Of a DNA stretch of 64,000 bases, positions 25,935-33,386 are shown one piece after another. Made by a program: the position numbers and the translations under genes. Under the pieces are notes generated by a model. The model searched no databases and was not told the origin of the DNA. It was given only the letters and a program-made list of their open reading frames with translations. The stretch is from Endozoicomonas numazuensis (GTDB lineage: Bacteria; Pseudomonadota; Gammaproteobacteria; Pseudomonadales; Endozoicomonadaceae). Each line of letters starts with the position of its first letter. Position 1 is the stretch's first letter. The stretch spans positions 308,285-372,284 of the forward strand of contig NZ_JOKH01000004.1 of assembly GCF_000722635.1 (NCBI RefSeq), in the 5' to 3' direction.

Positions 25935-26347
25935 TGGTGGAGGCGGCGGGAATTGAACCCGCGTCCGCCGATTCTTAGCCTTCGGCTCTACATGCTTAGA
26001 TCCGCCTTTAAATTTAACTCAATAACGACCCAGCGGTCGGGGTTCTATCAAGCGATCCTGTTAAGTTTTAGCTGGCCAGTCACAGGCATACTGGGCCTCG
26101 CGAGTCTACTTACGATGACAGTCCGAAAACCGGCCAGTAGACGAGCCGGACAGACTGGGAAACTCGTAGGGTTTAGCTACGATTAAGCTGCAAAAGCAAA
26201 CTCTTCTTCGAAGAGTTCGTTAGGAGCGTCTCCAAGAGCTACCAAGTTGGCAACTATAAGGTTTGTAGTGTTTTGATTAACGAGAACCACTACGTCCTCG
26301 GCATGCACCTAAGGTTTCGATACCGTCGTCGAATCCAGATCGCCCCC
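25935..26347 (-). ncRNA. ssrA: tmRNA, divergent second copy (tag APNELFEEEFAFAA)
   Basis: This is a complete 413-nt tmRNA gene. The 5' end GGGGGCG pairs with CGCCTCC before the encoded CCA, keeping the G3-U70 pair recognised by alanyl-tRNA synthetase. The conserved 5' segment GGTGCATGCCGAGG and the 3' segment CTAAGCATGTAGAGCCGAAGG are present. From the GCT resume codon the tag reads APNELFEEEFAFAA, ending in TAA. It keeps only the terminal AA of the usual ALAA. Its codons form a perfect hairpin AACTCTTC/GAAGAGTT. Tagging of stalled-ribosome products with this acidic, Phe-rich peptide is predicted. Confidence 0.9.
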
Positions 26348-26460
26348 GGTTCAAAACTTCTGGGATCATTTAGTTATAGGCTATCTAAGGAATTAAGACA
26401 ATTTTTTATATAACTGTCTGAATGAAGGGGCACTAGTGCAGCCAAGTGTTAATTGCAATC

Positions 26461-26526
26461 CCCGTTCATCCTGAGCCTGTTGAAGGATGGTGTTGATGCA
26501 CTTCGACAGGCTCAGCGCGACCGGAG
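26461..26526. repeat. REP-like palindrome (left of cargo block 2)
   Basis: An imperfect inverted repeat has arms CCCGTTCATCCTGAGCCTGT and CTTCGACAGGCTCAGCGCGA around a short loop. It belongs to the widespread CTTCGACAGGCTCAG palindrome group and has a relative at 32600-32662. Confidence 0.8.
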
Positions 26527-26548
26527 CGGATAACAATGCTCAGCTGTA

Positions 26549-27151
26549 CTAGTCAACCAGTTCAATGCCAAGGTAACTCAATAGTCTTGCTGCTTCATAA
26601 CGTGTGAATTTCGCACCCTGAACTCGATTGTTGTTGATATCAATGTCATATTCGGTGGCTTCAGTGAAATCTGAGCTTTCCAAATTGGTTCGGGTAAAAG
26701 TGCTTCCGGTAAAATCTGAATAGCAGAATTCACCGTGGTTAAGGTCTGCGTCGGTGAAGTCGGCATTATAAATCTTGCATTCTTTCAGAAGAATCTCAGC
26801 CAGATGTAAGCCAAAGAAACTGGAGTCATTGAGTATGCATTGATCAAAACTGACAGGGGAGGCAAGAGCCAGGTTTGGCCAGTCTGCTTTCGTCCAGTCA
26901 ATCCCTACGAGCTTACACTCTTTGAAAGAGACATCACTGAATCGACAGTAATTAAACTGAGCAAGGCTGAGATTGCACTTCTGGAACTGGCAATCGATAA
27001 ATCGACATTTATCAAAGGCTGTTTCGCTGAAGTCGCATCCAGTGAAAGTACAGTCGTCGAATTCTGTACCCTGGAGTTGCTGGCTGGACAGATTTAGTCC
27101 GTCGAAGGTTTGGGAGAGGAACTCTTTGGTGTTGATATCGAATGGCGTCAT
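26549..27151 (-). CDS. Pentapeptide repeat protein
   Basis: The 200-residue protein is built almost entirely of A(D/N)LxX-type pentapeptide repeats with central Phe or Leu, for example FDDCTFTGCDFSETAFDKCR and ADLNHGEFCYSDFTGSTFTR. These form a square right-handed beta-helix. Length and pattern resemble Qnr/McbG-type proteins, which mimic DNA and protect gyrase, but many pentapeptide proteins have other roles. No signal peptide is seen. It lies at the left edge of the cargo between the two tmRNA genes. Confidence 0.8.
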   Translation of the reverse strand: MTPFDINTKEFLSQTFDGLNLSSQQLQGTEFDDCTFTGCDFSETAFDKCRFIDCQFQKCNLSLAQFNYCRFSDVSFKECKLVGIDWTKADWPNLALASPVSFDQCILNDSSFFGLHLAEILLKECKIYNADFTDADLNHGEFCYSDFTGSTFTRTNLESSDFTEATEYDIDINNNRVQGAKFTRYEAARLLSYLGIELVD

Positions 27152-27282
27152 TGAGAGTTCCTGATTTTTTACTGGATTGTTGGGATTGCTACTCAGGGTT
27201 AGTATAAAGGCAAGAAGATTTTTTGTATCCGCCTCTCATTGTTTCGGCAACACTTCGTGCGCAGAGAACTAGATCTCGAAAA

Positions 27283-28593
27283 TCAACCCAGAACATCTTT
27301 GATTTTTGAAATGTAATAAAGAGGAAGTACCTTGGCAGCTGGGTCATCCAGTGAACCTGTTGATCCAATGAGCTTGAACGTTGCAGTTGGGCTATAGCGT
27401 TGAACATAAGTCTGCAGCGACTTTGCCCGAGTCCTTTTACCGCTTTTCACTTCTACAGGAATGATGTCTCCTGCTTCGGTCTTGTATAAAAATTCTATTT
27501 CACTTCGGGCGTATTCCCACGAATAAGTTGGTCTGCCAATCAGGGTGATGAGTTCGTTCTGTATGAAGTTCTCTGCGACAAAACCCTTGTAATGATACTT
27601 CTGGTCTCGATGCTCCTTGTAGCTGATCCCCAGCATATGTCCCAGTAAACCAACATCGAATAAAAACAGTTTAAAAATATTGTCTTTAGCCAGTGGTTTA
27701 AGTGGTGAGTCAGGTTTGCAGTCTATAGGGTGGCACTTGGAAATCAGTTTGCAATTTTCCAGCCAGTTGATGGGACCTGCCAGTTCTTTGTAGCGACTCT
27801 TTTTCTCTATGACGTCTTTGAATTTAAAGCGTTTAACAGAGTCGTCCATCATATTCGATAACTGAACAGGCACGTTTTCAAAGACTGCTTGTATATGTTG
27901 TGCAGAAAGCTTATCGGAATACTTTCCGAAATCGCGTTCATAACCTGAGATCAGTGCCGCATGTATTTGTTGAACTCTCCGGGTTCTTTCAATGATGTCT
28001 TGTTTGCTCTGAAACCAGGCTTTAACTGCTTCAGGCATTCCTCCGACAAAGTAATACTCAATGAGTAAACCGAAGAGCTTTTCATGGGCTACCTTGCCTA
28101 AGTTCATCTGCTCAAAAGCTTTAGCCAGAGGTGGTTGGTCAGAGGCCCAGAGGAATTCCTCAAATGTCAGTGGGTAGAGTTCCAGCCATTCCACTTTCCC
28201 AACGGGGAATGAATCCAGAAGACCAATATTGGACCCTGATGCGCAGACATGCATTTGGGAGCATTGTTCAGCAAAAAACTTAAGAGAGTGAAGGGCAGGC
28301 AAGCATTCGCCAACCTCATCGAAAATGATGAGATCCTGCTGCCTGTCGATGCTGATGTTCAGCTCCAGCTCAATATTGGTGATGATATCGTCTGGCTTGA
28401 GAGAGTCAGCGAACAGATTGCCTAAACTGGGTTGTTCTAGAAAATCGAGGCGTATTACCTGCTCATAGTGTGCACCGAACAGGGTCTCAAGTAGAAATGA
28501 CTTGCCTGTTTGCCTTGCACCATCAAGCAGTACAGGCTTTCTTGATGGGCTCTGCTTCCAATCAAGCAGTTTTTGCAGCAACAATCTTTTCAT
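27283..28593 (-). CDS. ATPase of the AAA_14 + DUF4143 family
   Basis: This 436-residue protein has an N-terminal AAA_14 domain with Walker A DGARQTGKSFLL (near residue 25) and Walker B LIIFDEVGECLPAL, followed by the sensor-like ASGSNIGLL. A C-terminal DUF4143 domain follows, with the nuclease-like segment YSWEYARSEIEFLYKTEAGD and IPVEVKSGKRTRAKSL, matching the E-x-K pattern of restriction-like folds. Family members are common on mobile islands and their function is not settled. A 16-bp perfect inverted repeat lies upstream of the start. Confidence 0.8.
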   Translation of the reverse strand: MKRLLLQKLLDWKQSPSRKPVLLDGARQTGKSFLLETLFGAHYEQVIRLDFLEQPSLGNLFADSLKPDDIITNIELELNISIDRQQDLIIFDEVGECLPALHSLKFFAEQCSQMHVCASGSNIGLLDSFPVGKVEWLELYPLTFEEFLWASDQPPLAKAFEQMNLGKVAHEKLFGLLIEYYFVGGMPEAVKAWFQSKQDIIERTRRVQQIHAALISGYERDFGKYSDKLSAQHIQAVFENVPVQLSNMMDDSVKRFKFKDVIEKKSRYKELAGPINWLENCKLISKCHPIDCKPDSPLKPLAKDNIFKLFLFDVGLLGHMLGISYKEHRDQKYHYKGFVAENFIQNELITLIGRPTYSWEYARSEIEFLYKTEAGDIIPVEVKSGKRTRAKSLQTYVQRYSPTATFKLIGSTGSLDDPAAKVLPLYYISKIKDVLG

Positions 28594-28639
28594 GGGTTAA
28601 GCCAGTTTTTTGATCATTCTTGGGTAAAGTCTAGGCTTA

Positions 28640-28698
28640 AACACTTTTATGCGCAATAAAATGTATGTGTATTACAATTTTATGCGCATAAAAGTGTT
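28640..28698. promoter_or_regulatory. Perfect 16-bp inverted repeat upstream of the ATPase gene
   Basis: AACACTTTTATGCGCA (28640-28655) is repeated as its exact reverse complement at 28683-28698, separated by 27 AT-rich bases. The repeat starts 47 bp upstream of the minus-strand ATG at 28593. A regulator-binding site or an RNA hairpin in the leader are both possible. Confidence 0.55.
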
Positions 28699-28900
28699 GT
28701 TCTTTTGCTGTTTTTCATACGTGAAAAAGTTTCTTAATCTTTGAGGGCATGAGGGTAACGTGAGCAGTATGACTGATTTTCTTAAGCTTTTTCAGATGAA
28801 GAATTCATAAAGGTGAAAGTGATCGACAGATATAAAGTTCATTCTGTTTGAGCTGTGCAAATTACATGAGATAGAATTCAGAGGCCATTAGCTTTCAAGT

Positions 28901-29542
28901 TTGAATAAGTATAAAAATGGATTGGGATGTATGGATACACAAAGTGATATTGAAGTTGAACTGATTGAAGAGCATGAGTTGAGAATCGATCTTGAGTTTC
29001 TTCTCAGAGAGACGAAGAGCAGGCAAAGCATTGATCAACTCATAGAAGAAACCAAGACCAGAAGTCTATTTTTGGCTTTGTCTCAGTACCGCAAAGAGTC
29101 ATTTTCTATGACACCAAGTCAGCTGAGATGAGAGAAACACAGCTCCTCTACTTTAGGTCAGCATCTTCGAGCTATTGGCCAAGACAAACCCTGTCAAGAC
29201 TTTGAAGCGCACCATGTAATCGTAGGTGGTTCAAAGAGAGCACGAAGAGCAAGGAAACTCTTAGCTAATTTGGGGATAAGAATTGATGATCCAATCAATG
29301 GCGCTTGGCTTCCAAACTTCAGACGCAATACGCCCCACCCGAAAATGCCTGAAGCCTATGCCCACCGACCCATTCATACCAAGTGTTATTATCTGAATAT
29401 TGAAAATATTTTGTCACAGACTATGAATAGAAAACAGGCACACTGGGTGTTGCAAAAGATAGCCAGAGAGCTCCAGCAAGGTATTTTTCCTGTGGATAAA
29501 ACGATGTCAGCCCAAGAAGTTGAAATGTGGATGAGAGTGTAG
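28901..29542 (+). pseudogene. AHH-domain nuclease toxin interrupted by an in-frame TGA
   Basis: A single frame runs from 28901 to 29542 but is broken by TGA at 29129-29131. The first part (MDTQSDIEVELIEEHELRID, RETKSRQSIDQLIEETKTRS) is an acidic helical linker. After the stop comes TLGQHLRAIGQDKP, EAHHVIVGG (the AHH motif), GIRIDDPINGAW and AHRPIHTKCYYL. It aligns with the module at 20550-20939: HLRA, HH, GIRI.DP.NG.W, IHT. One CGA-to-TGA change would explain the break. The immunity-like gene follows two bases later. Confidence 0.65.
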
Positions 29543-29544
29543 AA

Positions 29545-30075
29545 ATGAAGATGTATGTTTTATCAGCAGATACCAACCACTATGCCACTTTTGTCCCAGT
29601 CGATGAGGATTATGATGAAGTCTTCGGTGACCTATGGTGCAAAGGTGAGGAGCTATCAGCTAACTGGCCCAAACCATTGGAGATAGAGCTTGATGAAGAG
29701 GATGAAAATAAGCCAGTAGGCGACTTTGGATTTCTTTTTTCTGGGTCGTTAGTGTTGAGTAATCGTGCTAAGGAATTACTGTCAGGCATGTTGAGTGCTC
29801 AGGATGAACTGATGCAGTTGAGCTTGGCAGGTGAAGACTATTGGCTTCTAAATATTAGAAATATACTCAATGCACTTAATGCCGAAGCTACTGAATTCAA
29901 TGAAGTGGGTCTTCTGGTGAAAAGAGTTTTTGACTCCCGGTTGGTGAGCTCTTCAGACTTTTTCAAGATAGAGGAAGATAACAAGACTTATATTTACTGC
30001 TCGGAAAGGGCTGTAGATGTGATGAAGGCTTCGGGCCTTACAGGTCTTGTCTTTGAGGAAGTTGATGTAGTTTGA
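29545..30075 (+). CDS. Immunity-protein-like gene (DUF1629/Imm11-type)
   Basis: The 176-residue acidic protein starts MKMYVLSADTNHYATFVPVD and includes WPKPLEIELDEEDE, LVLSNRAKELLSGML, DYWLLNIRNILNAL and AVDVMKASGLTGLVFEEVD. This pattern is shared with the gene at 19972 and fits the DUF1629 immunity group. ATG 29545 lies two bases after the toxin stop codon, so translation is probably coupled; ATG 29527 is an alternative. It should neutralise the neighbouring AHH nuclease (inference). Confidence 0.55.
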   Translation: MKMYVLSADTNHYATFVPVDEDYDEVFGDLWCKGEELSANWPKPLEIELDEEDENKPVGDFGFLFSGSLVLSNRAKELLSGMLSAQDELMQLSLAGEDYWLLNIRNILNALNAEATEFNEVGLLVKRVFDSRLVSSSDFFKIEEDNKTYIYCSERAVDVMKASGLTGLVFEEVDVV

Positions 30076-30094
30076 GTTTAAAGTTTTGCTTGCT

Positions 30095-30958
30095 TCAAAA
30101 GTTACCTCTTTCCCTATGTCGGGCAAGTAACGATCTATTAGGCTCATACTGCTTTGGTAGCAGAATGGGCTGACCTTCCTTCCTCAAAAAGTATTCGGTC
30201 ACACTCTGACTATTAAAATGCTCTTTGATGTCTTTTGAGAGGATGATTCTGTAGTCATCATCAAGGCTTATCAGATTTTTGTCGAAAGCGGCATCATAAG
30301 TGGCAGACAAGCATAAGCCGTTGCTTGGATTCATTCTGTTCGCTTTGTCTTCAGACCAGGGTACGATATGGCTTGCCCGGTTTACAGTGGGTATATTCAG
30401 TCCAGTAATACAGCAGCTCTGGTCGTATATCTCCAGAATTATCTTTCGAAAAACATTCTGGTTTCTCCTCACCGTGACAGATTGGACAACATCTGTACCT
30501 TCTAGGTTTCTGTAATCTAGCTGCAAGTATTCTGGGATGTGAACTTCTTGATCTAATCTTTCAGCTAAATCTGAACTACTTCCAGAGTGCTGATGAAATT
30601 CATTGAGAAGATGCTGTTCATGGAAATGTTCCACTAGAAATCGTTGGTAGCTTCTCAAAGCTGCAGAACAATAGCCACTGGTTAAGTAGCTTTTAGGGAT
30701 GCCATGAAGATTCCAGACGCTGACTTTTCCTTTCTTCTGTTCTTCCAGTACCTTTAAGCGAAGCGCTTCCAATCGATCAGTAGATGATACATTCCAGATA
30801 TCAGTGCAGTCAGCAAAGCCTTGAGGTTTCTCAAGTATCATCTGTCCAAGGAGATCAAGGGCTCTCACATAGGATGAAGCTTTACCACTCCCATCAATGT
30901 TTGAGTCATTCATGTGGTTTTCGTAGGCGCTTCTATTCATCATTTGTTCGAGATGCAT
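30095..30958 (-). CDS. HNH endonuclease (HNH_2 type)
   Basis: This 287-residue protein has a C-terminal HNH nuclease (about residues 180-260). It reads QSCCITGLNIPTVNRASHIV, then PWSEDKANRMNPSNGLCLSA and TYDAAFDKNLISLDDDYRI. The His of SHIVPW, the Asn of NPSNGLCL and the following AFD form the ββα-metal site. The N-terminal part (residues 20-150) is helical and probably binds DNA. Such stand-alone HNH_2 proteins are often part of restriction-type defence. The gene follows the Mrr-like gene and a small ORF, all on the minus strand. Confidence 0.8.
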   Translation of the reverse strand: MHLEQMMNRSAYENHMNDSNIDGSGKASSYVRALDLLGQMILEKPQGFADCTDIWNVSSTDRLEALRLKVLEEQKKGKVSVWNLHGIPKSYLTSGYCSAALRSYQRFLVEHFHEQHLLNEFHQHSGSSSDLAERLDQEVHIPEYLQLDYRNLEGTDVVQSVTVRRNQNVFRKIILEIYDQSCCITGLNIPTVNRASHIVPWSEDKANRMNPSNGLCLSATYDAAFDKNLISLDDDYRIILSKDIKEHFNSQSVTEYFLRKEGQPILLPKQYEPNRSLLARHRERGNF

Positions 30959-30983
30959 TGCAATGATTAGCGGATATTACTGA

Positions 30984-31151
30984 TTACAGCTGTTTCGTAC
31001 AATTTTGAGGCTCTCTATCATCAGCCTCTTCCTCAAAGATCTTTTTAGGATCTCCAACTGATTGAGGCTCATCTTCATGGGGTCCGTCTGAAAACAGTTC
31101 TTTAGATCGCTCTCTGATTCTTTTCAAACGTTCTTTCAGTGTTTCGTTCAT
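30984..31151 (-). CDS. Small charged hypothetical protein (55 residues)
   Basis: The frame reads MNETLKERLKRIRERSKELF, then an acidic tail with DEPQSVGDPKKIFEEEADDR. The first half is a strongly basic helix and the second half is acidic. Its ATG lies two bases beyond the stop of the upstream Mrr-like gene, and it sits 25 bp before the HNH gene, so the three probably form one operon. The family is not recognised. Confidence 0.5.
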   Translation of the reverse strand: MNETLKERLKRIRERSKELFSDGPHEDEPQSVGDPKKIFEEEADDREPQNCTKQL

Positions 31152-31153
31152 AA

Positions 31154-32362
31154 TTACTCATTCTGTTGATTGGAAAATTTACCTTCAGCCCAGAGCTTTT
31201 CAAACTCTTCTTTGGCTCTCATCCGTCGATTTACGCACTCAACCATATTTTCATTAGCTCGTATGCCTTCGCATTCCCAGGGAGTGTGGTACCAGGTATC
31301 AAAAGCGGTATCTTTTCTCTGCTCTTCTTGCTGCTGCCTGCGTATCTCTTCAAGAATGCGCCTATTTTCTGCCGCTTCGGCTTTAGCTTTTTGCAGAGCT
31401 TTCTCCTGTTGCGTATGAATATCTGGAGCTTTTGGAAGGGGCTTAAGGCTGATCACACTATGCTCTTGGGCTTGTTCTGAATTCTGATCAGGCTTCCCTT
31501 GAGACAGGATTGATTTCTCCAGATAAGAGAATGTCCAAGAGGTAGCAGTCTTGATTGTGAATATCGTGAATAGGACAAAAACTACTATAAGCGATAACTT
31601 CAGAGCAAAGAGCTTCAGAGGGTTGGCTGTGTTGCTTTTATGATTTGACCTCTTTCTTGCTCTAAGGACATCTTCTACATAAGGGTCTTCGTTGTTTAGA
31701 TTCGATCTTTTGGCAGACAGTGCCGAATAAATTCTCTGTTTTTCTGTTTCTTTACCTTTGTTAGAGGATGGCTTGAGGTGGAGCACTTGGCGACACTTCG
31801 GGTAGTTCATGCAGCCCCAGAACTTTTCTCCCTTGTTTTTACCTTTGGAGCTTGTTCGAAGTGTCATTTTTCTATCACATGAAGGGCAGGTGGGTGTTTT
31901 GAAGTCTCCAGAAAGAGCTTTTTGATAGATGTGAAGGCGATTTTCTTCTGGAAGCTGTTCGATAAGCCTCAGAAGTTTTGTGCCCGATATGAGAAGAATT
32001 TTATTGTTGTTTGCGAAAGCTTTAGCGTCATCCGTGAAGTCAGTTGAAGCTATAAATACGCCCTTCTGAACTTTATCAGCGGTGACTACGCCATAGAACT
32101 CTCGAATAGCTTTAACGCCTATTTTTTGATTTGACCAAGCCTTACACTGGACATAGACACTTGCTTTGGTAACAGCATCTGGTCGACTGATGATGATATC
32201 TACACCACCGTCAGAACCAATATCGGTTAGCTTTGCGTCAAAACCTTTTGCTTGAAAGTAGTCTATGCATAAGATTTCAAACCGCTTCCAGTCCATCTCC
32301 TTGAGATGAGATAGATTCAGATTATTAGCGCTTGAGCTTCCTGCTGAATGAGATGGTTCCAA
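31154..32362 (-). CDS. Mrr-like restriction endonuclease with zinc ribbon and membrane segment
   Basis: The 402-residue protein has three parts. An Mrr_cat nuclease domain (residues 18-130) has the active-site pattern GSDGGVDIII...VYVQCKAW. A topoisomerase-type C4 zinc ribbon follows (about 155-195; CPSCDRKMTL and WGCMNYPKCRQ). A single membrane helix (about 250-275; KLSLIVVFVLFTIFTIKT) leads into a long charged coiled-coil tail. Mrr enzymes cut modified DNA. A membrane anchor would place the nuclease at the inner membrane, where incoming DNA arrives. It heads a probable operon with a small ORF and an HNH nuclease. Confidence 0.8.
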   Translation of the reverse strand: MEPSHSAGSSSANNLNLSHLKEMDWKRFEILCIDYFQAKGFDAKLTDIGSDGGVDIIISRPDAVTKASVYVQCKAWSNQKIGVKAIREFYGVVTADKVQKGVFIASTDFTDDAKAFANNNKILLISGTKLLRLIEQLPEENRLHIYQKALSGDFKTPTCPSCDRKMTLRTSSKGKNKGEKFWGCMNYPKCRQVLHLKPSSNKGKETEKQRIYSALSAKRSNLNNEDPYVEDVLRARKRSNHKSNTANPLKLFALKLSLIVVFVLFTIFTIKTATSWTFSYLEKSILSQGKPDQNSEQAQEHSVISLKPLPKAPDIHTQQEKALQKAKAEAAENRRILEEIRRQQQEEQRKDTAFDTWYHTPWECEGIRANENMVECVNRRMRAKEEFEKLWAEGKFSNQQNE

Positions 32363-32599
32363 AACTCCTCCCTAAGAATCAGATTTGCTGAACATATATT
32401 ATTCAGCTGATTCTCTGACCAACTTTCCTTGATGTATGCGACATTGTTCTTATTCTTCTCTCTAATCCTACCTATGGGTGCTTTTAAGTGCCATCAATTC
32501 CTTTATCAGATCCTATAGATAGCTCTGCGAGGTTGCTGGGGTTGTCCAGGATGTACTTAGGGTTTGTCTCAAAATAAATTCCCTATTAGAGCATGGGCT
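32363..32599. other. Gene-free stretch upstream of the Mrr-like gene
   Basis: No gene is visible. It must hold the promoter of the minus-strand Mrr-like operon. Confidence 0.5.
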
Positions 32600-32662
32600 C
32601 CGTTCACCCTGAGCCTGTCGAAGGGTGGTGGCTCTGGGCTTCGACAGGCTCAGCCTGAACGG
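32600..32662. repeat. REP-like palindrome (right of cargo block 2)
   Basis: Near-perfect arms CCGTTCACCCTGAGCCTGTC and GACAGGCTCAGCCTGAACGG surround a short loop. It is the same family as 26461-26526. The two palindromes lie at the outer edges of the cargo between the tmRNA genes. Confidence 0.85.
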
Positions 32663-32889
32663 GTTTGTTCAAATACGGAAGTTATTTCAGGACTATTCCT
32701 TAGAGCTTTTTGAGCTAGATATGGGGGGATGAGTGAAGATTGAAGTGTGCTGGCAGCCCAGCGGCGGGAATTGTGAACTACTGTCCTGTAGTTCACCCTG
32801 CGGGCCAGCCTAAAGGCTGTCCAAAAATGTTCCAGACATTTTTGTGAACCCGCTACGCGATCTTGCAATTCGCTGCTTCATGTATATAC

Positions 32890-32928
32890 GAAAAAGGCCC
32901 GGTATTTTTCGATACCGGGCCTTTTTCG
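32890..32928 (-). terminator. Terminator of the canonical ssrA gene
   Basis: AAAAAGGCCCGGTAT pairs with ATACCGGGCCTTTTT, with T tracts in both directions, six bases past the tmRNA 3' end. Confidence 0.88.
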
Positions 32929-32933
32929 TATAT

Positions 32934-33299
32934 TGGTGGAGGCGGCGGGAATTGAACCCGCGTCCGCCGATCTTACGCCTTCGGCTCTACATGTTTAGAA
33001 TCCGTTTTTAAGTTAACGTAGAACGACCCAACGGGCAGGGTGACACTACGCGATCCTGAATAAGTTTAACCAGTCAGCCTCAGGCATGCAGCTTGGCGAT
33101 CCCGTTTGCAATTGCGATCAGTACCAACCAACAGGCAAGTCAGAGTGATCGGGAGCTGGCAGGGTTTAAGCTGCCAGAGCTCCTTGGTAGTTGTCTTCAT
33201 TAGCAACTAAAAGGTTGTAGTGATTTGATTTACGAGCACCACTACGTGCTCGACATGCACCTTAGGTTTCAGTACCGTCGTCGAATCCAGATCGCCCCC
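32934..33299 (-). ncRNA. ssrA: tmRNA, canonical copy (tag ANEDNYQGALAA)
   Basis: This is a complete 366-nt tmRNA gene. The 5' GGGGGCG pairs with the 3' CGCCTCC of the acceptor stem with G3-U70, the CCA is encoded, and the T-arm is GCGGG-TTCAATT-CCCGC. The tag frame starts at GCT after TTTTAGTT and reads ANEDNYQGALAA, like other gammaproteobacterial tags. It lies 1.3 kb from smpB, whose product it needs, and is likely the cell's original ssrA. It also bounds cargo block 2 on the right. Confidence 0.95.
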
Positions 33300-33386
33300 G
33301 GTGAAACCAGAGGCTATTTATTTCAAGAAATGCTAAAGAAGTCAACTGGTTATTTGTACTTAGGATAATTGAAGAGACGACGTTTG

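Larger units (their letters stand above)
19271..25957. mobile_element. Integrative genomic island inserted at the 3' end of ssrA
   Basis: The element is bounded by 23-bp direct repeats (19271-19293 and 25935-25957). It carries, in order, a small ORF, an immunity-like gene, an AHH toxin fragment, a Y1-type transposase, an RND pump fragment, a delta-60 repeat surface protein, an HTH regulator and a tyrosine recombinase lying against the right repeat. The integrase at one end beside the intact RNA gene is the standard layout for tmRNA-targeting islands. Confidence 0.8.

Noticed and set aside
25953-26186. 77-residue ORF with plausible codons
   Set aside because: It lies inside the tmRNA gene on the opposite strand and has no domain.
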